Source: Arctopsyche grandis (lineage: Eukaryota; Arthropoda; Insecta; Trichoptera; Hydropsychidae). From it: a DNA stretch of 64,000 nucleotides. The notes beneath the pieces were generated by a model that was not told the DNA's origin, searched no databases, and saw nothing but the letters and a program-made list of their open reading frames with translations. Shown piece after piece: positions 1 to 12,390 of this stretch; the stretch's first letter is position 1; every line of letters begins with the position of its first letter. Position numbers and translations under genes: made by a program. The DNA lies in the NCBI RefSeq assembly GCF_051622035.1, contig NC_135367.1, forward strand, positions 13,754,501 to 13,818,500, written 5' to 3'.

Positions 1-714
1 AATACTTTCATCTTGCAATTTATGACGAATGGTTGTAAGTTATGATTATGATATGTACATATGTATGTAGATTGGTATAAACTAGATAAATTACAGGGGT
101 CTCTACAGTGAATTTTTTAAAATTAAAATACAAATTTTCGTATGGAATGCATATGAATTATTGTGGTGGTGTGTGTGTGTGGTATTATTTGAGTTAAGTT
201 AAGTTAAGATCCCACTAAAACTTCCTCTATAATTCGTAATGGCGTTAGTTACGTCATCGGCATCACCAATTAACTCGAAATTCATATGCCTAATAGACTA
301 ATTTCATTGCATGTAGAAGAGAAAGGTGTTGACTATGAAATACATACAAAAAACCTGATATTCAACACAAAGTTAACCTAACTGGTCGAGATGGTATACC
401 TAATACTATATTATGTATCTAAAATAATAACGATAAAACTATAATATAAACGATTTGGTGATTATTCCGTCACTAAAATCTCGATCACGGAACATCTGGT
501 ACCCAAAAATTCCATCCATCGATAGCTACCCACGCGAACTATCAGAGTGCCAGATAATCTGAAGATTGGCACCGATTGTCGTGTGCGCGATTGCAATGTG
601 CGAAATAATCCGTTTGCCAATATAAATATGCAACCATGATAATCCAACTGGTATATGTACATACATATACATATGTACGTTACAGTCAAAGTTTATTTTC
701 AATTTTAATATAAT
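1..714. other. AT-rich spacer, no gene seen
   Basis: No coding region with family resemblance is visible. The stretch has short palindromic atgtatgta tracts. Around 560-620 a segment (gattgtcgtgtgcgcgatt and following bases) resembles 49,255-49,310, so it is probably an old repeat. Confidence 0.5.
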
Positions 715-1140
715 CCAACTGGCGTTACAAGTAATTCATATTCAAATACAATTCAATTAGTAAATTGTATCTCTATGTACAAGCGCAAATACAATTTCAA
801 AAATGTGCGCTTATTGAACATACATATGTAATATAACAGTTGAGTTTTAACAGTTCTGATGTTTTTACGAATACTTTAGAATTCAATAATGCGTTAATAT
901 TTGCTAGCTTTACTAGTCGAGTGATGTTTTCACGGAAACCTGACCTCTCCATCTAAATTGGTACCAACTTATGTATGTATAATTGAACTGTATTTTCAGT
1001 TGTAATATATTTTGACCAGTTGGAATGTACATACATAATTCTCCATATGAATCAAATTACGTGGGTTAGACAGAATATATTCCAACTAGTCAAAATATAT
1101 TACAACTGACAAAATACACTTCAACTGTAACATATATGTA
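715..1140. repeat. Interspersed repeat with internal foldback
   Basis: Bases 715-905 are closely similar to 58,930-59,102; both end in agaattcaataatgcgttaat. Within the rest, bases 992-1026 and 1079-1115 form an imperfect inverted repeat built on cagttgtaatatatttt. No coding capacity is seen. The class is unknown. The copy here is useful because it shows the uninterrupted sequence at gcgttaat, the site where another element sits at 59,103. Confidence 0.65.
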
Positions 1141-1700
1141 CATACAATGAAATTCGTTAAACGTGGCAAAAAAACAACATGCCATACTTACTGTGAAATG
1201 TTTGTAAAATATGCAGGACTTCTTGCTTAATAATGGTCGGCGCCACTTCACTGATCATTGAATATTAATTTATAGTGGTAAAATTGTCTTCAATCGTGAA
1301 GGCCAGAGCTTGATATGTAAAAAAATACGCGTCTATTCATCTATAGTGTGATACTAAATACCATATCAAAATTCGGTAAATGTTGTAAAGAGCAGTTTGA
1401 AATTTGATTCAATCGAATGCAACAAGTGCTGGATAGAATTTTAGCCGCATAATGCAATATGGGCAATGCATTGATTGCAAATGGACGAATTAATGAGTAA
1501 TAAATTGCACTGCACTTTATTTGGTTGTCTGGTTTATTGCACTTTATAAGTAAATTACAAAACCACAAATCCCAAATTTCTATTGTAGATACATGTAACA
1601 TACATATGTATGTATAATACTAGTTACCAGATGCACTTGATATATGTACATAAATGAGCAACCGTTTTAAAAACCACATATTGTCAAAATAATGCCACAA

Positions 1701-1776
1701 AATTGAATATTTAACTAAAGAGACTTAAAGGCACACTGAATCGTGCCTTTAAGTCTCTTTAGTTAAATATTCAATT
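1701..1776. repeat. Perfect 34-bp hairpin
   Basis: Bases 1701-1734 and 1743-1776 are perfect reverse complements, separated by an 8-base loop. The arm contains ttaactaaagagactt. No terminal duplication is recognised. It may be a tiny foldback element or a hairpin RNA source. The perfect pairing argues against an old conserved microRNA, which usually carries mismatches. Confidence 0.8.
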
Positions 1777-1779
1777 AAA

Positions 1780-1965
1780 CATGCAATTAGACTCCAGCTG
1801 TGATAGGCGTATCCTCATGTAATTGTTAAATTTGTAAGATCTCATTATTTTGACAAATTTCTCCAACATTTCTTCAAATATGGGAATCACCGTTATCGAT
1901 CACTGTCAATACAAGGATAAAATGTTTCTGAAAACATTCCAGGCGTAGAGGTTGTCTAAAATCTC
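1780..1965. repeat. Interspersed repeat R3, copy 1
   Basis: The segment around catttcttcaaatatggga and the following caccgttatcgatcactgtc recurs at 17,490-17,690 and, shorter, at 18,585-18,715. The copies also share aggataaaat and gaaaacattccag. The class is unknown; no TIRs or ORF are seen. Confidence 0.6.
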
Positions 1966-1994
1966 GTAATCTTAAATCTCGTCTCTCGATTTAA

Positions 1995-2100
1995 GATTGA
2001 TACTCGTTTCTCGAGAATATTTTATTATGAAAATTCGAGATTCTCGTTTCTCGAGAATATTTTATTATGAAAATTCGAGATTCTCGTTTCTCGAGAAATC
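1995..2100. repeat. Tandem 43-bp palindromic unit
   Basis: Two nearly identical units of about 43 bp run from roughly 2003 to 2090. Each contains ctcgtttctcgagaatatt and ends in aattcgagatt, so each can fold on itself (ttctcgagaa core). Confidence 0.65.
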
Positions 2101-2416
2101 GTTTGTATATCGTGAAGATTTTTAATTTATCACTATATGTTTTTGTTCAATAAACTGATTGATTTATATAATATATTTGTTAACTCGTAAATAATTTTGT
2201 GTGAAATGTTTAGTATGAAGCATGAAGTTTTTCTTACCCGGCAAAGATCTAGAAGTTTAAGCGTAATAACAAGAATATAAAATTTGGTAATCACCCCTCA
2301 ACCGGAAGTGGCAGTTTACTCTTGTTCGATTTTTCTTCCACTATTTTTTCGACCCCTTATATATTATATATGCCACTCATATATATTATATATACATAGT
2401 ACCGTTTACCATGCAC

Positions 2417-4288
2417 CAGTGGCGGCTCGTCCTAATGGGCTGCCGGGCTGCAGCCCCTCCTATAAAATTCTAAAATATATTAATAATACATTTAATATTT
2501 TATTTATTAATGATATTTTTTTTATTAGTTGGATGGACGAACTATTGGGGCCTTCGACAGAGTAAATATTACTTACAATATCACCCATATCCAAAAGGGT
2601 GATATTGTAAGTAATGTTGACCGTTTCGAAGACCCCACTAACTTGTATGGTGACAGATGATTTAAAATGTTGTTGTACTGGCTGTAAAGTTTTACAGCGC
2701 CGCCCTGAACGCCACGCAGCCCGGAGTTGCGGAACGAGAAAGAGAAAGAGCTATTTGCAACTGGCAGATAGCTCTTTCTCTTTCACTCACTCTGGCGTTT
2801 TGGGCTGGATAGTCGGCAGCCTTCGCCTGTTAAACGACATTCATCTGTCAGTTTGTTTAAGATTTCGCGCGCTTGATCTTACATTTGATTAGTTGAATCG
2901 CACGATCACAGCTTTATTCGTTTTCGTTACTCTTAATTGGTTGTGTACGAGCCCTCATCAAATCTTCGGTGAGTCGTTTTCATTTTGATAACAGCAAACT
3001 TTTTTCAAATCAACTTTTTCTCGTAATTTTTATTTAAATATATTAAGTTTTTTTTTCTTTTAAAAATGGAAGAAAAAAAGAATTCAGTAAAATATTTACA
3101 AAATTTGCACTTTTCGCGACTAGAACTTACCGAAAAAGTCGCTATAAAAGCATTAGGCTGCCTCACGCCCAATTTAATTATTTCACAGCCTGCAACTAGT
3201 AGATCTTTTAGTTACTCGCGAAAATTTAATCCAGACATTTATAAAACAGGAGTTATTGACTTAAAACATTTAAACGATAAAATTAAATAACACGAGGGAA
3301 GTGTCGAACACTTAAAAAATGTGTGTAATCTCACGATTTTGGGATCGGCTAACATAAAAACCCATTTAAGCGAAGCTTGTCGGCGGGAAATAGATAAGCA
3401 TAACGAAAACGTCAAAAAAATCGGGATGTTTTATTTAAAATTATTGATTAAATTTTGCGGTAAATTTGAAATGCCAATGAGGGGACACGATGGAACAGAT
3501 AATTCAAAAAATCCAGGAGTTTTTCGGGGGCTTCTAGAATATTCACAAAATTTCGACGATTCTTTAAAAAAACATTTTCAAACTTCTTCGGTTTTTAAAG
3601 GGACATCAAAAACTATTCAAAATGAACTTTTAGATTTTATTTTGAACGTGTGTAGGGAACAAATAAGTGCTGAAATAAAAAAAAAGCAACTTATCTAGCT
3701 GTTATGGCAGATGAAACAACCGATGTATATATGTACATTGTCAACAGGTTAATGTTTTTCGTTACGAATTAGGGGGTAAAGTTTTTGGGGTTTTTTTTAA
3801 TCCGGAAAATAAGAGCGCATGCATTACTGAACAATTAAAACTAGTTTTAAACGATGACAATTAAAAACTTATTGCTCAAACTTACGACGGTGCCGCTGTA
3901 ATGAGCGGAGAGAGGGGAGGTGTACAGAAAATTTTGAAACAAACTTATAAAAATGCACACTTCGTTCACTGTTATGCTCATCAACTTAATTTAGTTGTTG
4001 AGAAAGCCGGGTCGCGAAACCAGCAAGCGCGAATTTCTTTTAGAAATCTTACTGGAGTAGCAGCGTATTTTTTGAAATCTTCATCGCGTTTGGACGCACC
4101 CCTTTAATGGGTGGTGAATTTTGCTAGTTTTTTTTTTCAATAGTACTTAAATCCACATGTAAGTGGTCGTACGCTAAAAATTGTGCTTATTTTGTCCTGT
4201 TATGACATGATAGAACAATTATGGTGACAATTTTTAGACATCTTTTCAGTGCAGCCCCGCCACTAAAAATTATCACGAGCCGCCACTG
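2417..4288 (+). mobile_element. hAT DNA transposon, internally degraded
   Basis: The element is bounded by terminal inverted repeats that share CAGTGGCGGCTCGT and is flanked on both sides by the perfect 8-bp target duplication CCATGCAC (2409-2416 and 4289-4296). The plus strand carries transposase pieces in more than one frame: 3066-3287, 3321-3700, and from about 3700 to 4107. These contain the MADETTDV catalytic-region motif, QTYDGAAVMSG and HCYAHQLNLVVEKA, all typical of the hAT (KRBA2/ZMYM-like) family. Stop codons and a frameshift separate the pieces. The C-terminal dimerisation domain is absent because only about 180 bp lie between the last piece and the right end. It is therefore non-autonomous, probably fairly recent given the intact duplication. 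Confidence 0.9.
2568..2784. repeat. Two hairpins in the hAT 5' region
   Basis: Bases 2568-2586 pair perfectly with 2597-2615 (19 bp). Bases 2738-2754 pair with 2768-2784 (17 bp, gaaagagaaagagctat). Both lie between the left TIR and the first transposase ORF. Confidence 0.75.
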
Positions 4289-4296
4289 CCATGCAC

Positions 4297-4400
4297 CCTT
4301 TTTTTTTTGTTCTTTCGACTTAAGATCTTTCGATTTTCGATCTTTGCCTTTCAATATTTGCGTTTTCGGGCTTTTCACTTTCAGTCCCGTGAGTTAGACC
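4297..4400 (+). repeat. Repeat F, right part (interrupted by hAT)
   Basis: The sequence continues the repeat broken by the hAT insertion: accgtttaccatgca lies at 2401-2415, and gacttaagatctttcgat plus tttcgatctttgcctttc lie here. The family recurs at 15,533, 17,106, 28,003 and, reversed, at 59,103-59,215. It usually ends near a tagaccc motif. Confidence 0.7.
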
Positions 4401-4429
4401 CAGCAGAATTGGTCTTCACGAAAAAATTC

Positions 4430-6067
4430 AAGCATAATTCTTGTATCAATATGATGAAAATAAAAAAAATCACTAAATTCAATAAACCGGAAGTGGGATT
4501 TTGTCCACATCCCTCAACGTATTAAGCTGAAAATGTATATTTGTATTCTCTATGTACTAACTTAGAGCTGCTAAGGTTTTGGTTAGAATTCGTAAACCGG
4601 AAGTAGTATTTTTTTTAAAAACAATATATATCATTATTTTATTTTGACCTTTTAAATTATTTTAAGCTTCTTGATATTTATTGTGTATAATAAAGATAGT
4701 GATTTTAAATAAAAATAAAAAAAAAATCACCAAACTTAATGAACTGGAAGTGGGATTTTTTCCTCTTAGAATGGTTAAAAATTTTGTGGCCACTATCCTG
4801 TCCACACCCCTAAACGTATCTCAAGCTGAAAAATTATATTTTTATTCTTTTTGTACTAACTTAGAGCTTTTAAGGTTTTAATGTGAATAATGATTTTAGT
4901 GATTTTAAGTAATAAAAAAATTTCGAATATAATCCGACAAACGGAAGTAGAACTTTTGCCTTGTGTAAGTTTCCCTACATTTGCGCTCAATTCGTATTGA
5001 AAACGCTCTCCTAACCGGCATGTGTGAGCGTGTATGTATGTTTAATTATCGAATTTTTTTTTGACTTTCTTATATTCCTCAAATACATAGATAAAGTCAC
5101 GGGTTGGTCACATCCGAATTTTTTGTATTAAAACTTAACATTATTCTTTAACAAGACAAAACGTCCAATGTTGATATTAACAATTCGACAACGCAATACT
5201 CGGTCGGAAGTAGACTTTTCGTCGATCGTGGTGCAATTTTTTACAACTCATTGTCTTGACAGTAAGATCGGCAACATAGCGAATATTTTACTACTGAGTG
5301 GCTCTTCTAGACCGCTAAAAAACCATGTGAAACGTATAAGAGGTTAGTAAAAAGGGGGAAATCGTTTACATATTTATAACTAGTTTTAAGATTCTCTTTT
5401 CATATGCAATTTCAAATACATGTACATGTAGTGGAGACAACCGCTGAGGTCACTCTTCTTTTCACACCAGCATATGTATGTACATATTGCTAGTGTAGTT
5501 ATCTATCTATCATGTTCACAGCATATCGTACGTGTTGATAAGGGATAATATTTAGAAACAGCACATATTTGTAGTTCATAGAATTGCAAAGCGTGAATTC
5601 ATTTTAATCTACATAAATACCTCGACGTTCAGATAAGTTGCTCTCGAGCAGAACCGCGTGGTTCGATTTGTGAACGAGTGATTGGGGCCGACTTGTGGCA
5701 TTTAAAACATTTCTTTTTCGTCATCAAATGTGGTATATAAACATTTGTACAATAGCAAAACTGGTAGATTATGCGGACGACACACCCACAACGAAACCAG
5801 CATGCAATACTCCGTCGGAGGTGTGCTAAATGACAAAGTTCACTCTCGAACGATACCTAAAGCTCAAATTTTGATCTTTTTATAACACTGATATTGAATA
5901 CAACTACCCTATGATAGGGAGGTATTTTGAATATCATACTATCAGTCAATATACCTACATACGAGTATGTACACACATTATCAAACAACTTTTTAAAATA
6001 ACAAAGGGATAGATAGAGACTCAGTATTTGAATTTGACATAATCTTCTACTCATTAAAATATTCTGC
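4430..6067. other. Gene-free; degenerate CCGGAAGT-containing duplication
   Basis: Bases about 4440-4580 and 4700-4880 are a diverged direct duplication. Shared blocks are atcactaaattcaat-like, the ggaagtgggattttt-like block, and gtactaacttagagct. Copies of cggaagt recur at 4602, 4934 and 5208. No gene is seen in the remaining sequence. Confidence 0.5.
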
Positions 6068-6075
6068 TAATTTAC

Positions 6076-6447
6076 CAGAGAAATGTTATAATAATAGACT
6101 ATAGAATGCAATATTGTACGCGTATGCGTATGCTGTTGCCGAATGCTAGCTGTCGCCATGAAAACTTTTATATACGATGTTAATTTAATAATATGTTACT
6201 TAAATGATCAATTTACTTATAAAAATGTATCCCATGTTGTTTATTGTGTGTTTTTGAATGCATCGTGCAATTTTTAACGATGCACTTGCCCATTGCCCTT
6301 GCCCAGAGAAGATTTTATCGGACATACGTCGAGCACCAAGCATCAAACACGACTGATGCTAAAATTATTTAGGAATGTCTGTGGACAATCGTCACTTGAC
6401 AACAATATAACGCCTAAAGCCACTTCTATTATTATAACATTTCTCTG
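6076..6447. mobile_element. hAT MITE family A, copy 1
   Basis: The 372-bp element has termini CAGAGAAATGTTATAAT and its inverse. A perfect 8-bp duplication TAATTTAC lies at 6068-6075 and 6448-6455. The interior shares cccatgttgtttattgtgtg and tcggacatacgtcgagca with copies at 23,727 and 46,731. It has no transposase. The 8-bp duplication and CAG start place it with hAT elements. Confidence 0.9.
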
Positions 6448-6455
6448 TAATTTAC

Positions 6456-8250
6456 TCAGTTGTTTTCTCATTGCTAAGGGTCGTAATCAAAAGTGATAGA
6501 TAATAGTTATTTCGACGTTACTTAAATCTCCGCTTTTCTGTCAACTAATTTATTGTCATCTTAATAATTTGGTGATTTTTTTTATATTTCTCTTCCATGA
6601 CATACTTCATTTATACTTATGTATGTATTAAATATATATAAGTTCGCATCAAAAGTACTCTACCGGGTTCTTATGTACGGTACTATGACAACTGAACTAA
6701 TGACAAGAAAAAACTGTCGACGGCGCCACAACTGAATACATGACTGTTGAACACAGCGACAAGTTCATACACTGATAAGTAAAGCCCGGATAACCAGGGT
6801 GCCGTTCATTGTTCAAATGTTGTAAATGCATTGTAAAAGGTTTACCGAACCTTTTTTACAAAGCATTTACAACAATTGAACAATGAGCAGCGCGTTTTGG
6901 GTCCGTACTCTACTGATAAGTAAACTTAAAGACCACTAAACACAAACTAGCAAAAAGTTTGAAATAGTATGTAGTCCAAATAAAATAAACGATAAAAATA
7001 CTCACGTTCTTTTCACCTTATTAGATAGACTTAAACCAGAAATTTTGTTCATTGTACTAAAATTTTCACATTCTATTTTACGATTAAATTTACTGATATT
7101 TACAAAAAACCAAACCCAGCCGCAATTTTTACATGCTAAAAACGCACATTCGCGACAAGGCCACGACATGACGTTTCGCGGTCACAATAATTACCTTCGG
7201 CGATGAACAATGACTCATTGTTATTCTTCTGCGACAATCATCGTAAACGAAATCAATGGTCTCAAAAGGTGGGAGAACTCTTATAAATTTAATTTTTGTA
7301 TCAATTCAGCGTTTCAGTTTCAAATTACATATATATGAGTCATGGTAGAGATATGATTGTGCATTTTTAATAAGAATGTATCTATTCTTTGTATCAGATC
7401 AAATTGAATTACAAATGGAACAAACGTTTTGTTTTCGATAATTTCTAAGAATTGACAGAAAAAATTAAACAAATATACACTGTTCAAACATGACCTTCAC
7501 CTTAATCAGGTGTTGATAAGTTGTTGATTACCACAATCGATGAAGGAGCAATTTTGTTTTAATCAAAATAATAATAGTATCAATGCGAGACCACGTTATC
7601 GGTATGTAAATATGTATATGTACTTATCCGAAAACCAGTCAAAACCGGTTCAAATTACCAATTTTACTAAAAAAAAAAATACATAGAAGTGGTAGTAGTA
7701 GGAATGCATAAGTAAAATGTAGATTTAAAATTTTATAATAATCATCATTTGATAAAGTAAAATGTGTATGCATTCGAAAGCGAAAATTACTTACACTTTT
7801 TCTATGTGTTGTGGTATTTGTTTTCATATTGTAAGTTTTCTTTGAATGATAAACAGCAGACGTTTTGAATTTATAAAAAAATAATATTATGGATAATCTG
7901 CTTCTGTACCGGTTATAACCTGTTTAATGTCACATAGTAGTAACACTTCCGCAGTACATATTGCTAAAATATATTTGTACCTACTTCCCATGTGATCCTA
8001 AGGTTACATGTACATATATACGTATGTATGTACATATGTATCATATTTTATTATAATAAGTAATACAGATAATAAATTGCTATAAAAAACAAAGTAAATA
8101 TGATAGTTGAAAATTATTTCACACAATGCTATCTGCGAAACATTCTTAATGAGTACTGCACATATGGACATACATACATACAATGATAAAACCAAATATT
8201 TTGTTCAAAAGAAAAATTCTCAGTCCGTATAGCTTTATATCGTTACTTCT
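6456..8250. other. Gene-free spacer with one hairpin
   Basis: No coding region is recognised. Bases 6807-6843 and 6848-6885 form a 37-bp imperfect hairpin (cattgttcaaatgttgtaa arm). A degraded relative lies at about 22,972-23,021. Confidence 0.55.
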
Positions 8251-8259
8251 GAATTATAT

Positions 8260-9180
8260 ACAATTTTAAAAATTACATTATGCCTGAACAACGTGGCTTT
8301 TTTAAAGGGAGATCGGTAGATACCAACCTACTTAGATTCACCAGTACTCTCACATTTTACATATGTATATGGACCAACGGATTCAAGTGGAAATCGTTTA
8401 TACGGATTTCTGTAAATCATTCAATAAAATCAATCAACACCTACTTCTTAATAAACTTTGGTCCTTCGGAATCCGAGGAAATTTATTTCGCTAGATCTCC
8501 TCGTACATTTTAAACTGTCATCAAATTATTACTCTAAATGATTTCAAATCCTCACTTAGATCTATTCCCTCTGGAGTCCCACAAGGATCGCATTTAGGTC
8601 CCTTATTTTTCTTACTCTATATTAATGATATTTCATATATCTTTAAATACCTATTTACACTATATACGACTGTTATAAACTGTACGAAGATTTGGGTACA
8701 TTTGCCTCGTACAGTTTATAACAATCGTACTAAAATAGTTTGCCTCAATTATCTGGCAAACTTTTTATATATCCCATATAAATTTTATTGAAAAAATCCA
8801 ACTAAAATTTATCAAATCCTTACGTTACCGTTTTACTATCGACGCCCATACTACTGTTCCGATATTTTAAAACTATTATCCTTAAACAATCTATCTGCCA
8901 GGCGACGACTAACTGATGCTACATTCCTTTTTAAGCTCCTAAATGGTTTCCTTGATTGTCCCGATTTACTGAGTAAGGTTGGTTTCAGGATCCCAGTTAG
9001 GTATAATTCACTTAATCCTTTCAAAACCAAATTCCCTAAAATATTCCTTTCTTCAGCGTGTTTATCGTATGTTTAACGGGGAGCTGAATGACGTTGATCT
9101 ATTCGATATATCTTTACATCAATTCAAGACTGCCATCGGGAGAGATTTGATTGATTGATCCATTTATATTTCTAGTATAC
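8260..9180 (+). mobile_element. LINE (Jockey/CR1-like) reverse transcriptase relic
   Basis: Pieces of ORF2 of a non-LTR retrotransposon can be read in shifting frames. They begin with HGFFKGRS-like RGFFKGRSVDTNLL at 8295, continue with IPSGVPQGSHLGPLFF and LYINDISYIF at about 8560-8645, and end with LNNLSARRRLTDATFLFKLLNGF at about 8880-8950 and VRYNSLNPF. This is the thumb/C-terminal region of Jockey-superfamily elements. Several frameshifts and stops are present, and the 5' two thirds are missing, as usual for 5'-truncated LINE copies. The segment where the YADD catalytic motif should stand is disturbed by a short inverted duplication (8665-8729). Confidence 0.8.
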
Positions 9181-10330
9181 CTACATATATAATCTATATC
9201 CAATATTATATCACTTTATGTTTAGTTATGCACTGCTCTATTTAGCCATGTTTTGATTTTTATTCTTTCCTTTTTCATTTGTTTATCTCAAAGTACCATT
9301 TTATGTAATTTGAAAAAATCTATAATTGGGCTCAGGTGTTATTTTGTTACATTTATTCTTTATTTTTTTACATTTCTACATCTGTTGTCTGTTGATTTTT
9401 CAATGAATATCTTTATATTATTAGTTTTCATTGTTCATTGTTTACTATTGATTTGTGGCATAAATGTATAATACACAAAATTGTACATTAAAAATCTAAA
9501 AAAATGTCGTAAAACGAGCAATATATTTTATCTGTGTATACCATTTATTAAGATGATTTTCAGAATTTATTTGGTATTTTGGACGACTTGAACTTTAAAG
9601 GTAAATTACACACAGATATTTGCGGCACATGTTTTTTTACAAGCTTTTTATTAGCGACTGGAGTAGCATTTGCGTGAATCTCACTCAAACTTGCGTTGGT
9701 CAGTAAATAAGTTGCAAGCAGCGGTTGATCGCTTCAGAGTTCGACCTTGACTCAATCGCCGATGTTTTCGAGATCGAAACTGATTTGATTTTGGACGAGC
9801 TCGTTCGAATTTTAATCCAATGCGATGGAGAGATGTTTTTGCGTGCGACGTGGTCAGCACGTTGTCACACTGGACAAAAGCCAACAAGCACTCGACGTGC
9901 TTATTCTTATTGGATCAACGGACCGCAACAATATTTAGAAGTCGAGATGCCAACAACCTGTATCGGAAATAGGTTCTCGGATGCATTTCTTCTCTTGTAC
10001 ACAAACATATATTATAATATATTCACGTGCTCGTTTACTTTACATTTTCTCCGGTATCAGCAAAGTTGTCAATAACGACTGCTTATCTGCGCTAACTTCG
10101 TGTCGTTAGCACGTTTCGTACAATGAATAACGATTTATTAAACTACATACATATATAAATATGTGCGTGTGCGTTACAACATTATGCCGTTTGTGTTCAG
10201 TTGGTTTATCACACACCGATTGGGTCAAAATGGTCATAATTTAGACACCGATATATCGCTTGCATGTGTCGTCATTGGGTGCTACCTCAAAATGAAGCTG
10301 TTTTAACTGGTTTTGCGAATTTGGCGTGTG
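9181..10330. other. LINE 3' tail candidate and unexplained moderately GC-rich stretch
   Basis: Bases 9181-9500 are T-rich and may be the 3' region of the LINE. Bases about 9670-10,080 are less AT-rich than their surroundings and hold a 116-codon open frame. I recognise no family in it and do not call it a gene. Confidence 0.4.
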
Positions 10331-10501
10331 GATAGAAACAAATGAGTAAAAGCGTAAATGTCACCATGCACTCGTTTTTATCGGAAAATGACGGTGTAGA
10401 CATGGGTAATGGAGGTGTAGACATGGGTGATGGAAGTATGGACATTGGTGATGGAGATGTAGACAGTGGTGGTTCGCACAGAAGAAGTCCTTGGGACTAT
10501 G

Positions 10502-10621
<120 letters not shown>

Positions 10622-11343
10622 GTAGGATATTAATATAAAATGATTATAATTATGTATAATGATGTGGCTCATGCCGAACAGTTGGTATTATGCACTGTAT
10701 GTATTAATGTTAAGGTTGGTACTACCGAACCGTGTGCGGTAGCGACAGTAGTTGGCGTCGCGCCTTGACGCGCCGGTTGCGTACGCGCATCGATTACCTA
10801 TTGTTCTAAATAAACATAAGATTGAATTGAGATCGTCTTTACTTGTCTCTCTCTCCTGCAATCCTCCCTACTACCCAGCGGACTTCCTATAAAATGGGGG
10901 CTCGTCCGGGATAGGGATTAAGATTGCGAGAAAGGACGCCGACAATCTGACAGGTGGTCGCCATTGAGCACCACGACGACGACATCAGCTGTGACGTCAC
11001 GAGACGGGCGCGAAGACAGCTGTGTCGAGAAAGGTTTCTTTCGCCGAAATTCACCACATTAGCAAATGACTAGCTAAGACGACCTGATGACTGATGACCG
11101 ATGACCACCACCACGACGAGGATATCAGCTGCGACGATTTCATCGAGAGCTGATCACCTGATGCTATATCAGTGTTTGTGTGTGTGTTCAGTGCTGTGTG
11201 CATAAGTCTATATGCCCCACCGTATATTAGTGCAACGATTTTGATGAGTTGTGTTGAAACTCTTTAGGTTATAATTGACATTCTATTTGTTTATTTACCA
11301 TTCTATTTGTTTATTTGTCATTGTATTTAATTTTATTTGCAAA

Positions 11344-12390
11344 ATGGCGACTTTAGAATCGTTTGAGAATGTTAAGCGGAGTTTGAATGAAGCGGAACTG
11401 ATTGAAATAAGAGAGTTATATTTATTTGTGTTTGGAGAAGTTGGAAATTCGAGACAGTTGAGAAAGAATTTGAAAGCATTTTCAGGTTATAGATTAGATA
11501 CTTCATCGGAAGAATATGAAAAGATAATAGAAAAAGTAAAGAATATGCCTGTAAATAATCTCATAATGATATGTCGGATTTTAAATATAAAAATGATCGG
11601 GACAATGAACGATATTGCCGATCGTATTGGATCATTCTTAAACAATTTGGTCCAAGATGAAGAAGAAGATGAAGAACCGAACCAAGATGAAGACGATGAA
11701 GAAGCGAACCAAGCTGAAGACAACGACCAAGAAAACAAGGAAGAAGATGGACAAAGCTTAGGAAGTTTTAAGCAGATCCAAGTATCAAGACGAGATGCGC
11801 CTTCATTGTCATTTCGAGATGTAGAAGACTCTATATCGCCGTTTAACGGAAATGAAGACTATCCTGTGGAGAAATGGATAGCAGAATTTGAAGAGCTGGC
11901 CCAGATGACGAATTTGGACGACTTAAGGAAGCTCATGTATGCCAAAAAGTCATTGACGGGAGTAGCAAAGTTGTTTATACAATCTCAACGGGGAATAACA
12001 ACATGGAAAAAATTGAAAAATATTCTAATAGAAGAATTCAAAACAGTTACAAATAGTGCATTGATACATAAATTATTAATGACTAGAGTAAAACGCCGAG
12101 AAGAGAGCATCAAAGAATATATAATAAATATGCGAGAAATAGGTAGTCGGATAAACCTAGAGGCAGAAGTAATCATCCAGTATGTTATTGATGGCATTCA
12201 AGACGAAAGCTCAAATAAAATAATTTTATATGGAGCTAAAAACTTTAAAGAATTCAAAGAGAAAGTGGAGACATATGAAAAAATTAATGTTAGAAAAGAT
12301 GTTCCCTGGAATTCGAGGAAAGACGACGGAGTGTCAAACAAACACATGTATCAAAAGAAGGATACAGAAGAAAACAAATACAGTAGTAGT
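11344..12390 (+). pseudogene. Retrotransposon gag fossil
   Basis: The reading frame belongs to the element at 10,621-13,663. It begins MATLESFENVKR and has a strongly acidic middle (residues about 100-140, rich in E and D). A capsid-like gag region follows, with the spacing PFNGNEDYPVEKWIAEFEEL and LMYAKKSLTGVAKLF, as in Ty3/Gypsy gag proteins (Retrotrans_gag family). It is a remnant of a broken element and not a host gene. Confidence 0.75.
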
